Positions 15,538 to 24,156 are shown, counted from the stretch's first letter. The stretch is 25,718 nucleotides of DNA from JBEAUL01 sp041161475 (GCA_041161475.1 JBEAUL010000037.1:1-25718); one strand, 5' to 3'. The notes: generated by a model not told the origin, from the letters alone. Numbers and translations: made by a program.

Positions 15538-16899
15538 GTGAAGAAGCGCACATTAAATCTTATTGGACTCATCTTGTTACTTGGGCTTATTGGAGCTTGG
15601 GTATGGTACAAACACTCCATTAATCCAGTCAAAATAATCAGTACTCCAGTTAATATTCCTAATTCCCAAACAGCACAAACCGATTCGGTTCGACCTGTTG
15701 CTAAAACGGCTGAGCCAGAAGCTTCTGTGCTTGAGCCAGTCGCGGAGGAAATCCCTTGGCATCAAGTCACTATCTTAAAAGGGGACTCTCTTCGTCGCAT
15801 ATTTATACGTGAAAAGCTCCCTCTTTCAAACCTCCAGCTTATCCAGAAAACAGCACAAGCCAAGCTATTGAACAGTTTGCCTGCCGGAAACAGTATCTTA
15901 TATCAAAAAGATAAAAGCGGTCAGCTAATACACTTAGTTGCCCATCTAAGCGATGAAAAACTCGTGCGTGTACAAGCAACATCACCAAAATCTTTTCAAA
16001 TTACCAGCGAAAAACCTAAGTTCGATACCCAGTTGATTTACGCTTCTAGCACCATTAAGGATTCTTTATTTGTCTCCGCAAAAAAAGCAGGCTTATCTAA
16101 CCATGTCATTACACAAATAACAGAAATTTTAGGGTCTAACATCGATTTTGCAATTGATATCAAAAAAAATGATACCTTCCACGTACTCTTCGAAGAAAAG
16201 CAACTATACGGCAAAAAAATTGCGAAAGAAAATATTTTAGCCCTAGAATTTAACAATCGTGGAAAATCTGTCCAGGCCATTCGTTATCAAGTGCCTAAAG
16301 GACATCCTGGCTATTTTTCTCCAGAGGGAGAGGGGCTACAAAAAGCGTATCTACGCACACCCATCGAGTCAGCGAGAATCAGCTCTCATTTTGGTAATCG
16401 CAAGCACCCAGTCCTTCATCGCATACGGGCACACAAAGGGGTTGATTATGCTGCCCCAACAGGTACCCCCATCAAAGCGGTCAGCGATGCAAAAGTGGTC
16501 TTTATGGGCACAAAAGGGGGCTATGGTAAATCTATTGAACTGCGACACAGCAAAAGCCATTCTACTTTTTATGCCCACCTGTCTAGATTTGCGCCCACGC
16601 TACGCAACGGTACAACAGTTGCAAAAGGACAAATCATCGGATATGTTGGCAAAACAGGTCTGGCCAGTGGTCCTCACTTACATTATGAATTCCGGATCAA
16701 CGGAGTGCATCATAACCCACTCACCGTGGCCTTACCCAGAACACAAGCCATTGCTGGCACTTATAAAAAGGATTTTACCAATCACGCCACAAAAATCATG
16801 GCTTTACTGAATTCCCACAAAACCATTTCTGTAGCGCAGAATAACAGTGCCTACTCTTTGGTGAATCCAAAGTTAGCGGCAACCATCGTTACTCAATAG
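15538..16899 (+). CDS. M23 family murein endopeptidase (MepM-like)
   Basis: A 453-residue inner-membrane-anchored periplasmic enzyme: TM segment about 8-24, a proline/glutamate-rich linker, a LysM/OapA-like domain (V-T-I-L-K-G-D-S-L-R-R-I-F, 77-89), a middle domain, then a LytM/M23 domain (about 275-395). Zinc ligands are His299 and Asp303 (H-K-G-V-D-Y) and His382 (H-L-H); His347 (Y-A-H-L-S) is the catalytic base. The family cuts D-Ala-mDAP cross-links so new murein can be inserted. It starts at GTG 15538 with AAGGG ahead. Its last 11 bp overlap the end of erpA on the other strand. It neighbours tyrS as in many gammaproteobacteria. Identity at family level is secure. Confidence 0.93.
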   Translation: MKKRTLNLIGLILLLGLIGAWVWYKHSINPVKIISTPVNIPNSQTAQTDSVRPVAKTAEPEASVLEPVAEEIPWHQVTILKGDSLRRIFIREKLPLSNLQLIQKTAQAKLLNSLPAGNSILYQKDKSGQLIHLVAHLSDEKLVRVQATSPKSFQITSEKPKFDTQLIYASSTIKDSLFVSAKKAGLSNHVITQITEILGSNIDFAIDIKKNDTFHVLFEEKQLYGKKIAKENILALEFNNRGKSVQAIRYQVPKGHPGYFSPEGEGLQKAYLRTPIESARISSHFGNRKHPVLHRIRAHKGVDYAAPTGTPIKAVSDAKVVFMGTKGGYGKSIELRHSKSHSTFYAHLSRFAPTLRNGTTVAKGQIIGYVGKTGLASGPHLHYEFRINGVHHNPLTVALPRTQAIAGTYKKDFTNHATKIMALLNSHKTISVAQNNSAYSLVNPKLAATIVTQ

Positions 16900-17221
16900 A
16901 GAAGGAAGAACCACACCCACATGTGGTCTTGGCTTGTGGATTTTTTATCACAAACCCAGCCTCCTGTAGGCTTTCTTTGTAGTCCAAGGTTGCTCCCTGT
17001 AAAAATTGTATACTCATACAATCAATAACAAGCATATTGCTGATCACTGTGTCATCATCGTTTTGCACTTTGTCTAAAACAAAACCATATTTAAAACCAG
17101 AACATCCGCCGCCCTCAATAAAAATACGCAGCTTGCTTTGTTCATTTCCTTTTGCCAACAACAGTACGTCTAATTTTTGAGCAGCTAAATCGGTTATTTT
17201 AATGGGTGACAGCAATTCCAT
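16889..17221 (-). CDS. erpA: Iron-sulfur cluster insertion protein ErpA
   Basis: An A-type carrier that delivers [2Fe-2S]/[4Fe-4S] clusters to apo-proteins such as IspG/IspH. The 110-residue protein has the three invariant cysteines: Cys40 in F-I-E-G-G-G-C-S-G-F and Cys101/Cys103 in T-T-C-G-C-G-S-S-F. The F-K-Y-G-F-V-L-D block and V-I-D-C-M-S-I-Q-F-L follow the ErpA rather than IscA/SufA pattern. GGGGGAGG 7 nt before the ATG at 17221 is a strong ribosome site. It is divergent from hemJ. A homologous carrier (IscA) is the alternative but fits less well. Confidence 0.93.
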   Translation of the reverse strand: MELLSPIKITDLAAQKLDVLLLAKGNEQSKLRIFIEGGGCSGFKYGFVLDKVQNDDDTVISNMLVIDCMSIQFLQGATLDYKESLQEAGFVIKNPQAKTTCGCGSSFSIE

Positions 17222-17224
17222 TGG

Positions 17225-17252
17225 TTTACCTCCCCCTATTTTGGGGTATAAT
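17225..17252 (+). promoter_or_regulatory. Putative promoter of hemJ
   Basis: A TTTACC -35-like box (17225-17230), 16 bp, then a consensus TATAAT (17247-17252) with GGG before it. Transcription would start about 43 nt ahead of the hemJ ATG. The region also carries the erpA ribosome site on the opposite strand. Confidence 0.6.
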
Positions 17253-17301
17253 CTGTTTTAATGGGTTCATTCTTTTATTGACGATTGTAGCATATAGACG
17301 C

Positions 17302-17730
17302 ATGTTATGGATTAAGGCACTACACATTATCGCCATGGTTACCTGGTTTGCCGGTCTGTTTTATCTGCCTAGACTGTTTGTTTATCATGCTATGAGCAAA
17401 GATAAGACCAGTATCGAGCGCTTTAAGGTCATGGAGCGTAAATTATATTACGGCATTATGGCGCCTGGTGCCTTTTTTACAATTTTTTTTGGGTGGTTAC
17501 TGCTCGATGGCTATGCTTGGCACGTGTATCGCCATGCTGCTTGGTTACACTGGAAACTCGGGCTAGTCGGTTTATTGATTATATATCACGGATACTGTGG
17601 CTACTTAAGGCGACAATTTGCGCTCAACCGCAACACACACAGCCATGTGTTCTATCGTTGGGTAAATGAAATACCCACGGTTATTTTAATTGGCTGTGTT
17701 ATATTGGCGGTTGTGAAGCCACATTTTTAA
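17302..17730 (+). CDS. hemJ: Protoporphyrinogen IX oxidase HemJ
   Basis: HemJ is a membrane-embedded enzyme that oxidises protoporphyrinogen IX to protoporphyrin IX in haem synthesis, as an alternative to HemG/HemY. From the ATG at 17302 the protein has 142 residues, the family's standard length, with four hydrophobic segments. Conserved family blocks are K-A-L-H-I-I-A-M-V-T-W-F-A-G-L-F-Y-L-P-R-L (His8), R-F-K-V-M-E-R-K-L-Y-Y-G-I-M and W-L-H-W-K-L-G-L (Lys85). An open frame extends upstream to a GTG at 17206, but that overlaps the erpA start and lacks family features. A TATAAT promoter lies 50 nt upstream. Identification is secure. Confidence 0.92.
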   Translation: MLWIKALHIIAMVTWFAGLFYLPRLFVYHAMSKDKTSIERFKVMERKLYYGIMAPGAFFTIFFGWLLLDGYAWHVYRHAAWLHWKLGLVGLLIIYHGYCGYLRRQFALNRNTHSHVFYRWVNEIPTVILIGCVILAVVKPHF

Positions 17731-17738
17731 GTTGACGG

Positions 17739-17912
17739 TTAGGCAGCAGTAACTTCGACCATTTCAAAATCAGCTTTGCATGCTCCGCAGTCTGGGCAAC
17801 GCCAGTTAACTGGAACATCTTCCCATCGTGTGCCAGGGGCAATACCTTCTTCTGGCCAACCAGTCGCTTCATCATAAATCCAACCACATAATAAGCACAT
17901 ATAGGACTTCAT
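17739..17912 (-). CDS. Rubredoxin
   Basis: A 57-residue iron protein. Translation from the ATG at 17912 gives M-K-S-Y-M-C-L-L-C-G-W-I-Y-D and, near the end, W-R-C-P-D-C-G-A-x-K-A-D-F-E. The two C-x-x-C-G pairs (Cys6, Cys9 and Cys39, Cys42) bind a single Fe(Cys)4 centre, and the aromatic core (Trp, Tyr, Phe) is that of classic rubredoxins. It carries single electrons between reductases and oxidases; the partner here is unknown. GGAG lies 6 nt before the ATG. It lies 43 bp downstream of the RRM protein gene on the same strand, and convergent with hemJ. Identification is secure. Confidence 0.95.
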   Translation of the reverse strand: MKSYMCLLCGWIYDEATGWPEEGIAPGTRWEDVPVNWRCPDCGACKADFEMVEVTAA

Positions 17913-17955
17913 TTTTTACTCCACATTTTTTATACGTCGTTATCGAATTGGGTAC

Positions 17956-18492
17956 TCAGTCACGCTCTTTAGCAAAATTTACTTGTAAAGCACGATTTTT
18001 GAATGCTTGCCCATTCATTTCAATGGCATGTTCCGCATCAGCTTGGTTAACGAAAGTGACAAAACCAAAGCCTCGGGCGCGACCATTATATCGATTAAGC
18101 GGGATGTTAACCGATTCAATGACACCATATTGCTGAAATAGATCGGCCAACTCTGCTTCTGTCGTTGAATACTCTAGATTTCCAACATAGATTTTACGAG
18201 AAATGTCAAAAAATTCGATTTCTTCATCAAATGTTTCACCATCCAAAAGTTCGTCTTCATAAGCAGGACTATTGGCTGCCTCGTCGATAATTTCAGCTAA
18301 CAATTTGCTATGACGACGCAACTCTTTGACAACATTCCCTAACTGATCATTGGCAGCCTGTTGTATGACCAGTAACTGTTCCATTTGTTGGGTGAATTTT
18401 TTTTGTTTTACTGAAGCCACCCAGTAAATCAGTACAAAGAAAAACAAAATTGTAGCAAAACAGGCATAAAAGAATATGTTATCTACCGTCAT
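17956..18492 (-). CDS. Membrane-anchored RRM RNA-binding protein
   Basis: A 178-residue protein with three parts: a strong N-terminal transmembrane helix (about 6-26, I-F-F-Y-A-C-F-A-T-I-L-F-F-F-V), a polar helical and acidic linker (about 30-98, probably coiled coil then D/E-rich), and one RNA recognition motif (about 99-178). RNP2 is I-Y-V-G-N-L (101-106) and RNP1 is R-A-R-G-F-G-F-V-T-F (138-147), both with the aromatic RNA-stacking residues. Single-RRM proteins are known in bacteria, but usually soluble. Here the membrane helix would place RNA binding at the inner-membrane surface. It is upstream of rubredoxin in the same direction. The RRM is certain and the membrane anchor very likely; RNA target unknown. 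Confidence 0.9.
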   Translation of the reverse strand: MTVDNIFFYACFATILFFFVLIYWVASVKQKKFTQQMEQLLVIQQAANDQLGNVVKELRRHSKLLAEIIDEAANSPAYEDELLDGETFDEEIEFFDISRKIYVGNLEYSTTEAELADLFQQYGVIESVNIPLNRYNGRARGFGFVTFVNQADAEHAIEMNGQAFKNRALQVNFAKERD

Positions 18493-18613
18493 TCACACTC
18501 AGCACCAACAGTTGTTCTATCTACAAGATCATAGAACAAACGGGCACTCCCCCTTAATCGTCATTTTTTACCCAAAACCTATTTTCCACCCATGGCGAAA
18601 AATACCTTTAATC

Positions 18614-18622
18614 TGCTATTAT
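18614..18622 (+). promoter_or_regulatory. Possible extended -10 for hemL
   Basis: TGCTATTAT is an extended -10-like box about 76 nt before the hemL ATG, in the 205-bp gap between divergent RRM and hemL genes. No good -35 is present, so this is a weak call. Confidence 0.3.
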
Positions 18623-18697
18623 CTCTGGAAATGTACTAAATCTCAATCCCATTGCGTTCTATTTACAGCAAAAACGCTTTCAGATACACTGTTTTAG

Positions 18698-20008
18698 ATG
18701 GATATACGACAAACACACTTATTCGAAAAAGCTTCTCGCTATCTTCCCGGAGGCGTTAATTCTCCCGTGCGCGCTTTTAAAAGCGTGGGTGGAACACCCA
18801 TTTTTTTCAATAAAGGGACGGGCCCTTATCTGGTTGATACCCTGGGCAAAACATATGTAGACTACGTCTGTTCTTGGGGCCCTCTTATTTTAGGGCATGC
18901 CCATCCCGTAATCACCGCAGCGGTTAAAGATGCCGTTGACCAATCCTTGAGCTTTGGTGCGCCTACCCCTATAGAAGTGGCGATGGCGCAACTTATCACA
19001 GAAATTATGCCAAATCTGGATTGTGTCCGCATGGTTAATTCTGGGACAGAGGCAACCATGACCGCCATTCGCTTGGCGAGGGGGTTTACAGGTCGACAAA
19101 AAATTCTTACTTTTGAAGGTGGTTATCACGGACACAGCGACAGCTTACTAGTAAAAGCAGGTTCTGGTTTACTGACCCTCGGAACCCCTTCTAGCGCTGG
19201 GATCTTGCCACAACTGGCCGCGGAAACGCTGACCGCCCAATACAACGATATTGACTCGGTCAAAGCGCTTTTTACCCAATATGGCCATGATATTGCGGCT
19301 ATTATTGTAGAGCCGGTAGCAGGTAACATGAGCTGCATTCCCCCTAAAGCCGATTTTTTACAACAACTCAGGGCCGTGTGCGATCAGTATAACAGCTTGC
19401 TGGTTTTTGACGAAGTCATGACAGGCTTTCGGGTAGCGCTTGGCGGTGCGCAGTCTCTTTATCAAATCATTCCAGATTTAACCTGTCTGGGGAAAATCAT
19501 TGGTGGGGGACTGCCCGTGGGCGCATTAGGTGGTCGACGCGATATTATGGACTACCTCGCACCCAATGGCCCAGTGTATCAGGCAGGCACTTTATCGGGA
19601 AATCCTATCTGCATGACCGCAGGTTACCATACCTTAAGCTTACTGCGAGCACACCCCGAAAACTATGAAAAATTATCCCTCCATACACAACAACTGTTGC
19701 AGGGTTTACAAGCAATTGCCGATCGATACAATATTCCTTTTCATACCCAACACGTTGGCAGTTTATTTGGCTTATTTTTTACCGATCAACACGAAGTGAC
19801 TTGCTTCAAAGACGTTAAGCGTTGCGACACTGAACGATTTAATCAATTTTTTCATGTTATGTTACAAGAAGGCGTTTACCTGGCACCTTCAGCTTTTGAA
19901 GCCGGATTTGTTTCTTTAGCACACAATGCTGAAACCCTCAAAAAAACTTGGTCAGCGGCCGAAAAAGCATTTGCTGCTTTGCGTGTATCCACGGCATGTC
20001 CAGCATAA
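18698..20008 (+). CDS. hemL: Glutamate-1-semialdehyde 2,1-aminomutase
   Basis: HemL converts glutamate-1-semialdehyde to 5-aminolevulinate in the C5 tetrapyrrole pathway, using PLP in the cytoplasm. The 436-residue protein has the N-terminal family block P-G-G-V-N-S-P-V-R-A-F-K-S-V-G (17-31), the PLP phosphate loop N-S-G-T-E-A-T (114-120), F-D-E-V-M-T-G-F-R (237-245) with the PLP-pyridine Asp, and Lys266 in L-G-K-I-I-G-G-G-L-P-V-G as the Schiff-base residue. Start ATG at 18698 is fixed by alignment with the family N-terminus, though no ribosome site is visible. Its end overlaps the start of the next gene by 13 bp. With HemJ it shows a full C5-based haem route is likely. Secure. Confidence 0.97.
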   Translation: MDIRQTHLFEKASRYLPGGVNSPVRAFKSVGGTPIFFNKGTGPYLVDTLGKTYVDYVCSWGPLILGHAHPVITAAVKDAVDQSLSFGAPTPIEVAMAQLITEIMPNLDCVRMVNSGTEATMTAIRLARGFTGRQKILTFEGGYHGHSDSLLVKAGSGLLTLGTPSSAGILPQLAAETLTAQYNDIDSVKALFTQYGHDIAAIIVEPVAGNMSCIPPKADFLQQLRAVCDQYNSLLVFDEVMTGFRVALGGAQSLYQIIPDLTCLGKIIGGGLPVGALGGRRDIMDYLAPNGPVYQAGTLSGNPICMTAGYHTLSLLRAHPENYEKLSLHTQQLLQGLQAIADRYNIPFHTQHVGSLFGLFFTDQHEVTCFKDVKRCDTERFNQFFHVMLQEGVYLAPSAFEAGFVSLAHNAETLKKTWSAAEKAFAALRVSTACPA

Positions 20009-21525
20009 CGCAGTATCCTAACAATCCACTGATTATTGCTTTACTTAACCCTGCCACCTACCCACATCCCGTTAGCAACATTCGCGTTATTGAAACCCAC
20101 TTGTCGTGGGTCATTTTAACGGGTGATATTGCTTATAAAATCAAAAAACCTATACATTTTCCATTTGCTGATTTTTCAACGCTCGAAAAACGACGATATT
20201 ACTGTGAACAAGAAGTAAAGCTGAATCAAGTCTCTTCCCCCGGTATGTATAAAGGTGTTTTACCCTTATACGGCACATTAACGGCACCCAGCTTTACTTT
20301 AGCAAATCAACCTGTCATTGAATACGTCATACAGATGCATGAATTCCCACAAACTGCACTGCTATTACCTACACTATCTCGCAGTAACCTTACTGAGCGT
20401 CTTCACTTAATGTGCACACTGGCTACTTATCTGGCAACTTTCCATGAAACATGTCCACGCGCACCTGTGGACAGTCCATATGGCAATCCAACTGAAACTG
20501 TTTATCAAGCCATTCGAGACAACACCGCTCAAATCCATCAAATGACCCACAATCAAGACATTACCCATTTAAATAATCGTATTGTGGCTTGGAATGAAGC
20601 ACAGTTCTTGCAATTAAAACCCCTATTATCTCTCAGAAAATCTAAACTTTGTATTCGTCAGTGTCATGGCGATTTGCAACTAGGTAACATTGTGTGTTTG
20701 CATAGTGGGGTATACTGCTTTGACCGCATTGAATTTAACCCAAGCTTTGCATGGATTGATCCCATCAACGATTTGGCTTTCTTGCTGATGGATCTAGAAT
20801 GTCACTCTCTAAAAACGCTGAGCTATACGCTCTTGAACGCTTATCTCGACAAGCGTTCAGATTATGAAGGGTTACCCTTACTCAATTTTTATAAAGCATA
20901 TCGCGCAATGGTTCGTGCGAAGGTAGCCTTACTCAATACAATACCCCAATTAAATGAGATGGGTCGCTATATTGACTATACTATTCAGTTAATCAAACCA
21001 AAAACACCTAAACTGATATTAAGTTATGGTCTTTCTGGCAGTGGCAAAAGCCATTGTAGTAAACTGTTAGCACCTTATTTTGATGCCATCATTTTGCGTA
21101 GCGATATTTATCGACATGACTCACGCTTTAATTTTAGCAAACATGATTTATATACTGAGGACAGTATTCATATTGTATATCAGGGATTACTGGAACTAAC
21201 AGCCACTTTATTGCATCAAGGTCAATCCATTTGGGTAGATGCTTCTTTTTTAAAACAAAGACATCGTTGTCAGTTTATAACACTTGCAAAAAAACATGGC
21301 TTCTCCTGGGCAATTGTCCAAACACAAGCCCCTTACGACGCGCTCTTAGGGCGAATTAACGCACGTCTCGACTCTAAGGTTACCAGTGAAATCTTAGCAA
21401 CGCAATTTACATCTCAGGAAGCACTCAATACTGAAGAGATAAGCCGTACCCTCTGTATTGATGACTGCTCTGAGGCAACATCGGAAACGCTTGCAGATAA
21501 ATTGAAGGAGATTTTATCCTCATGA
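19996..21525 (+). CDS. APH-like kinase fused to P-loop ATPase/kinase domain
   Basis: A 509-residue two-domain protein. The N-terminal two-thirds resemble aminoglycoside phosphotransferase/choline-kinase-like enzymes (COG2187 type): C-H-G-D-L-Q-L-G-N-I (223-232) is the catalytic loop and F-D-R-I-E-F-N (242-248) with W-I-D-P-I-N-D-L-A-F the metal-binding region. The C-terminal part is a COG0645-type P-loop kinase with Walker A G-L-S-G-S-G-K-S (345-352) and I-L-R-S-D-I-Y-R. This fusion is widespread in proteobacteria but its substrate is not established. The start at 19996 is preferred to an upstream codon inside hemL; it overlaps the hemL stop by 13 bp. It overlaps the ABC transporter start by 4 nt (ATGA), implying coupled translation. 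Confidence 0.85.
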   Translation: MSSITQYPNNPLIIALLNPATYPHPVSNIRVIETHLSWVILTGDIAYKIKKPIHFPFADFSTLEKRRYYCEQEVKLNQVSSPGMYKGVLPLYGTLTAPSFTLANQPVIEYVIQMHEFPQTALLLPTLSRSNLTERLHLMCTLATYLATFHETCPRAPVDSPYGNPTETVYQAIRDNTAQIHQMTHNQDITHLNNRIVAWNEAQFLQLKPLLSLRKSKLCIRQCHGDLQLGNIVCLHSGVYCFDRIEFNPSFAWIDPINDLAFLLMDLECHSLKTLSYTLLNAYLDKRSDYEGLPLLNFYKAYRAMVRAKVALLNTIPQLNEMGRYIDYTIQLIKPKTPKLILSYGLSGSGKSHCSKLLAPYFDAIILRSDIYRHDSRFNFSKHDLYTEDSIHIVYQGLLELTATLLHQGQSIWVDASFLKQRHRCQFITLAKKHGFSWAIVQTQAPYDALLGRINARLDSKVTSEILATQFTSQEALNTEEISRTLCIDDCSEATSETLADKLKEILSS

Positions 21526-23240
21526 GTGCCCTAGAGCATGCTCAAATGACTTTTCATATTTTTTGGCGTGAAACACGTCAATGGTTTTTTTCTGATGAAA
21601 AAAAACTCGCCTGGACAGGTATTGTGGCACTAATAATAATGAGTTTTTTCTCTGTTTATGTCAGCGTTTTAATGAATGATTGGTCTAAAAATTTTTTTAA
21701 TGCCATTTCTGACAAAGACAAATCTGCTTTTTTAAAACAAGTCATCATCTATATTCCTCTGGCAGCGATATTTTTGGCTGATTTTTGTACACGCGCTTAC
21801 TTTGCTTCTTGGTATGCTTTTCGCTGGCGACAATGGCAAACCAAAACATTACAAAATCGCTGGCTTGCCCAAAAAAATTATTATCGTATGCCTTTAAAGC
21901 ATAATGTCATTGACAATCCCGATCAACGGATCGCAAACGATTTATCCCAAATCACCATGGGCATTATTAATTTATTTCAACAATTTTTTAGGGAAGGGGT
22001 CAACTTTATTACCTTCTCTGTCTTATTATGGGGTTTATCCGATACCATTCCAATGTCTGCTTTTGGTATATCCGTTGCCATTCCTGGATTTTTGGTTTGG
22101 ATTGCGTTGCTATATGCTTTTTTTGGTGTCATTATTGTATTTAGAGTGGGTCGACCCCTGATTGACTTAAATAGAAAACAGGAGCAATGTGAAGCGGATT
22201 TTCGATATGGCCTAATGCGCATATTTGAACGACGCGAAGAAATCGCAACTCTGGGTGGAGAAGAGACAGAACAAGCACATTTACGCAGTCTATTTCGAGC
22301 ATTAACGCACAATTATTATCAAATTTTAAAACAATCTATCTTCATTAATCTTTTTCAAAATTTTTATCTTAATGCGCAGTTATTTATTCCTCTATTTATT
22401 GTAGGCCCAGCTTATTTTGCCGGTAGTATTACCCTAGGTGTTTTAATGCAAGCACGAGGTATGTTTCGTGAAATCAGTGATTCTTTATTAAGCATCGTTG
22501 GCTCTTATCAAAATATCGCTTCATTAATTGCCTCTATGCAACGGGTGATTTTATTTAAAGAGCATATGGAAAAATTACCTGAACACCTCGATGAACCGCC
22601 TCAACATGTCACTGTGTCTAACATGATTCATGTACATCGTTTAACCTTGTTAAATCCTCAAGGCAAACACATTTGGTCAGTTCCTGAGTTTACCGTTAAA
22701 GCAGGTGAGCATAAATTATTAATGGCCCATTCTGGTCGAGGAAAAACATCATTGTTGCGTGTATTATCTGGGTTATCTCATTTTTATACAGGCAGTCCTC
22801 CTGAAATACCAGATAACATGATGTTTATTCCTCAGCGCCCTTATATGCCGATTGGTAGTTTACGACAATGTTTAGCCTATCCTTCATTAAGTGCGCCCGA
22901 TGAAGCGCTTGTTCCGTTGATGATCACTTGTCAGCTTGAACACTTAATTCCTTATTTAGATACCGTACGAGATTATCAGCAAACGCTTTCGGTTGGAGAA
23001 CAGCAACGTGTAAATTTTTTACGCGTCCTTTACCACCGTCCAAAATGGCTAATGATGGATGAGCCTACCGCAAATCTCAACACAGATTATGCTGAAAAAC
23101 TGTGCAAAGAACTGACAAACACCTTGTCTGAATCAGGAATTCTTGTTATTAGCCACAGCAGGCTACCTTATTTTGATGAAATTATTACCGATGCTGGCAC
23201 AAAAGAATTACCTTCTGATTTGATTCTAAGTCCTGGTTAA
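21522..23240 (+). CDS. SbmA/BacA-like ABC transporter (permease-ATPase fusion)
   Basis: A 572-residue half-transporter: N-terminal membrane domain with about six helices (30-335) of the SbmA/BacA/ABC_membrane_2 type, containing the E-x-x-F-R-Y-G-L-x-R loop (224-233), then an ATPase domain. The Q-loop is F-I-P-Q-R-P-Y (435-441), the signature L-S-V-G-E-Q-Q (489-495), Walker B W-L-M-M-D-E-P (509-515) and the H-loop His545. Walker A reads A-H-S-G-R-G-K-T (402-409), with Ala in place of the usual first Gly. Members (YddA, Rv1819c, BclA) take up or export peptides or cobalamin-like molecules; the cargo here is unknown. Its start overlaps the kinase gene stop by 4 nt. Inner membrane. Confidence 0.9.
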   Translation: MSALEHAQMTFHIFWRETRQWFFSDEKKLAWTGIVALIIMSFFSVYVSVLMNDWSKNFFNAISDKDKSAFLKQVIIYIPLAAIFLADFCTRAYFASWYAFRWRQWQTKTLQNRWLAQKNYYRMPLKHNVIDNPDQRIANDLSQITMGIINLFQQFFREGVNFITFSVLLWGLSDTIPMSAFGISVAIPGFLVWIALLYAFFGVIIVFRVGRPLIDLNRKQEQCEADFRYGLMRIFERREEIATLGGEETEQAHLRSLFRALTHNYYQILKQSIFINLFQNFYLNAQLFIPLFIVGPAYFAGSITLGVLMQARGMFREISDSLLSIVGSYQNIASLIASMQRVILFKEHMEKLPEHLDEPPQHVTVSNMIHVHRLTLLNPQGKHIWSVPEFTVKAGEHKLLMAHSGRGKTSLLRVLSGLSHFYTGSPPEIPDNMMFIPQRPYMPIGSLRQCLAYPSLSAPDEALVPLMITCQLEHLIPYLDTVRDYQQTLSVGEQQRVNFLRVLYHRPKWLMMDEPTANLNTDYAEKLCKELTNTLSESGILVISHSRLPYFDEIITDAGTKELPSDLILSPG

Positions 23241-23292
23241 CAGATAAGATTTGGTAGATAAAGCACACCTACTTTACTTATAGCGTTTACTA

Positions 23293-23321
23293 TTGATAAA
23301 TTAAGTTTGTTAATTTACTAT
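23293..23321 (+). promoter_or_regulatory. Putative sigma-70 promoter of the 23365 gene pair
   Basis: TTGATA (23293-23298), a 17-bp spacer, and TACTAT (23316-23321), with the ATG 44 nt further on. Five of six and four of six consensus bases match. Confidence 0.55.
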
Positions 23322-23364
23322 ATTCAATTACCCATTATCTCAATTTATCTAAGGAGCTCAATTC

Positions 23365-24156
23365 ATGAAATCTTACTATGATATGCAAAAATCACTCAAG
23401 CCACCCATGCTCTCAGAACTTGATACAAAAATGGACTCTGAGGCAGAAGAAATTGAGAAAAATACTTTTACAGAATGTGGCTGTATTCCTCGTTCACTAA
23501 GAGAAGAGTGTATTGATAAGCATGTAATCTCATTAGTACAAGCTTCAGGAAAAACAAGCGTTACTTTATTGTCTCTCGGCAGTGGGAACTTAGGGCAAGA
23601 ATACCATATTAATAAAAAACTGGCAGAGAACGGGATCTATGTGCAATGGTTGCTTGTCGATAAAATATACAGTGCTGACGATAACACAGTCGATCTCTTA
23701 AATCGTTTCAAGGAATCTATAGAAAAAAGTGGCTCGACTGTACTGGGCGCTTACTCTGATGTATCTGCATATGCTGCGTTTAAATTAGGCAAGTCAGACT
23801 TTTCTCGTTTACGAGTTGATATTCCAACATTGTTCACAAAAACATGGGGAGATTTGTTTCACAACCATCCACTCAACGCAGTTATTTTTAAACGTAAGCA
23901 CAGTGAATTTCTCACAAATCCTTTGCCTAACGTTGATTTTATACTCGCCATTGATATGAACCCATCTGGGCTATCTGGGTATGAAAAAACAAGGGAATTA
24001 ACTCAAAATAGCATTGATGCAGTGAAAATTTTAGACCCAGAGGCCGGGTCCTTATCGGTCATGAATAAAAACAGCAGGGTTGCTATTGCTGAGGTAGACC
24101 TAGATATTAAGGTTATCGAACGCAGTGCAAGACCTTCTTTAAATCGATTTTTTTAA
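23365..24156 (+). CDS. Hypothetical protein with Rossmann-like glycine motif (possible methyltransferase fold)
   Basis: Not recognised as a known family. It has 263 residues, soluble, with no signal peptide. Residues 66-80 read V-T-L-L-S-L-G-S-G-N-L-G-Q-E-Y, a beta strand plus glycine loop like motif I of SAM-dependent methyltransferases. About 20 residues later V-Q-W-L-L-V-D-K (93-100) gives a second strand ending in an acidic residue (Asp99), as expected for ribose binding. F-I-L-A-I-D-M-N-P-S could be a later strand. This is suggestive, not proof. The N-terminal 50 residues are acidic with a C-G-C-I-P motif. AAGGAG 8 nt before the ATG and a promoter at 23293 show it is a true gene. The next gene starts 24 bp later, likely in one operon. 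Confidence 0.7.
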   Translation: MKSYYDMQKSLKPPMLSELDTKMDSEAEEIEKNTFTECGCIPRSLREECIDKHVISLVQASGKTSVTLLSLGSGNLGQEYHINKKLAENGIYVQWLLVDKIYSADDNTVDLLNRFKESIEKSGSTVLGAYSDVSAYAAFKLGKSDFSRLRVDIPTLFTKTWGDLFHNHPLNAVIFKRKHSEFLTNPLPNVDFILAIDMNPSGLSGYEKTRELTQNSIDAVKILDPEAGSLSVMNKNSRVAIAEVDLDIKVIERSARPSLNRFF

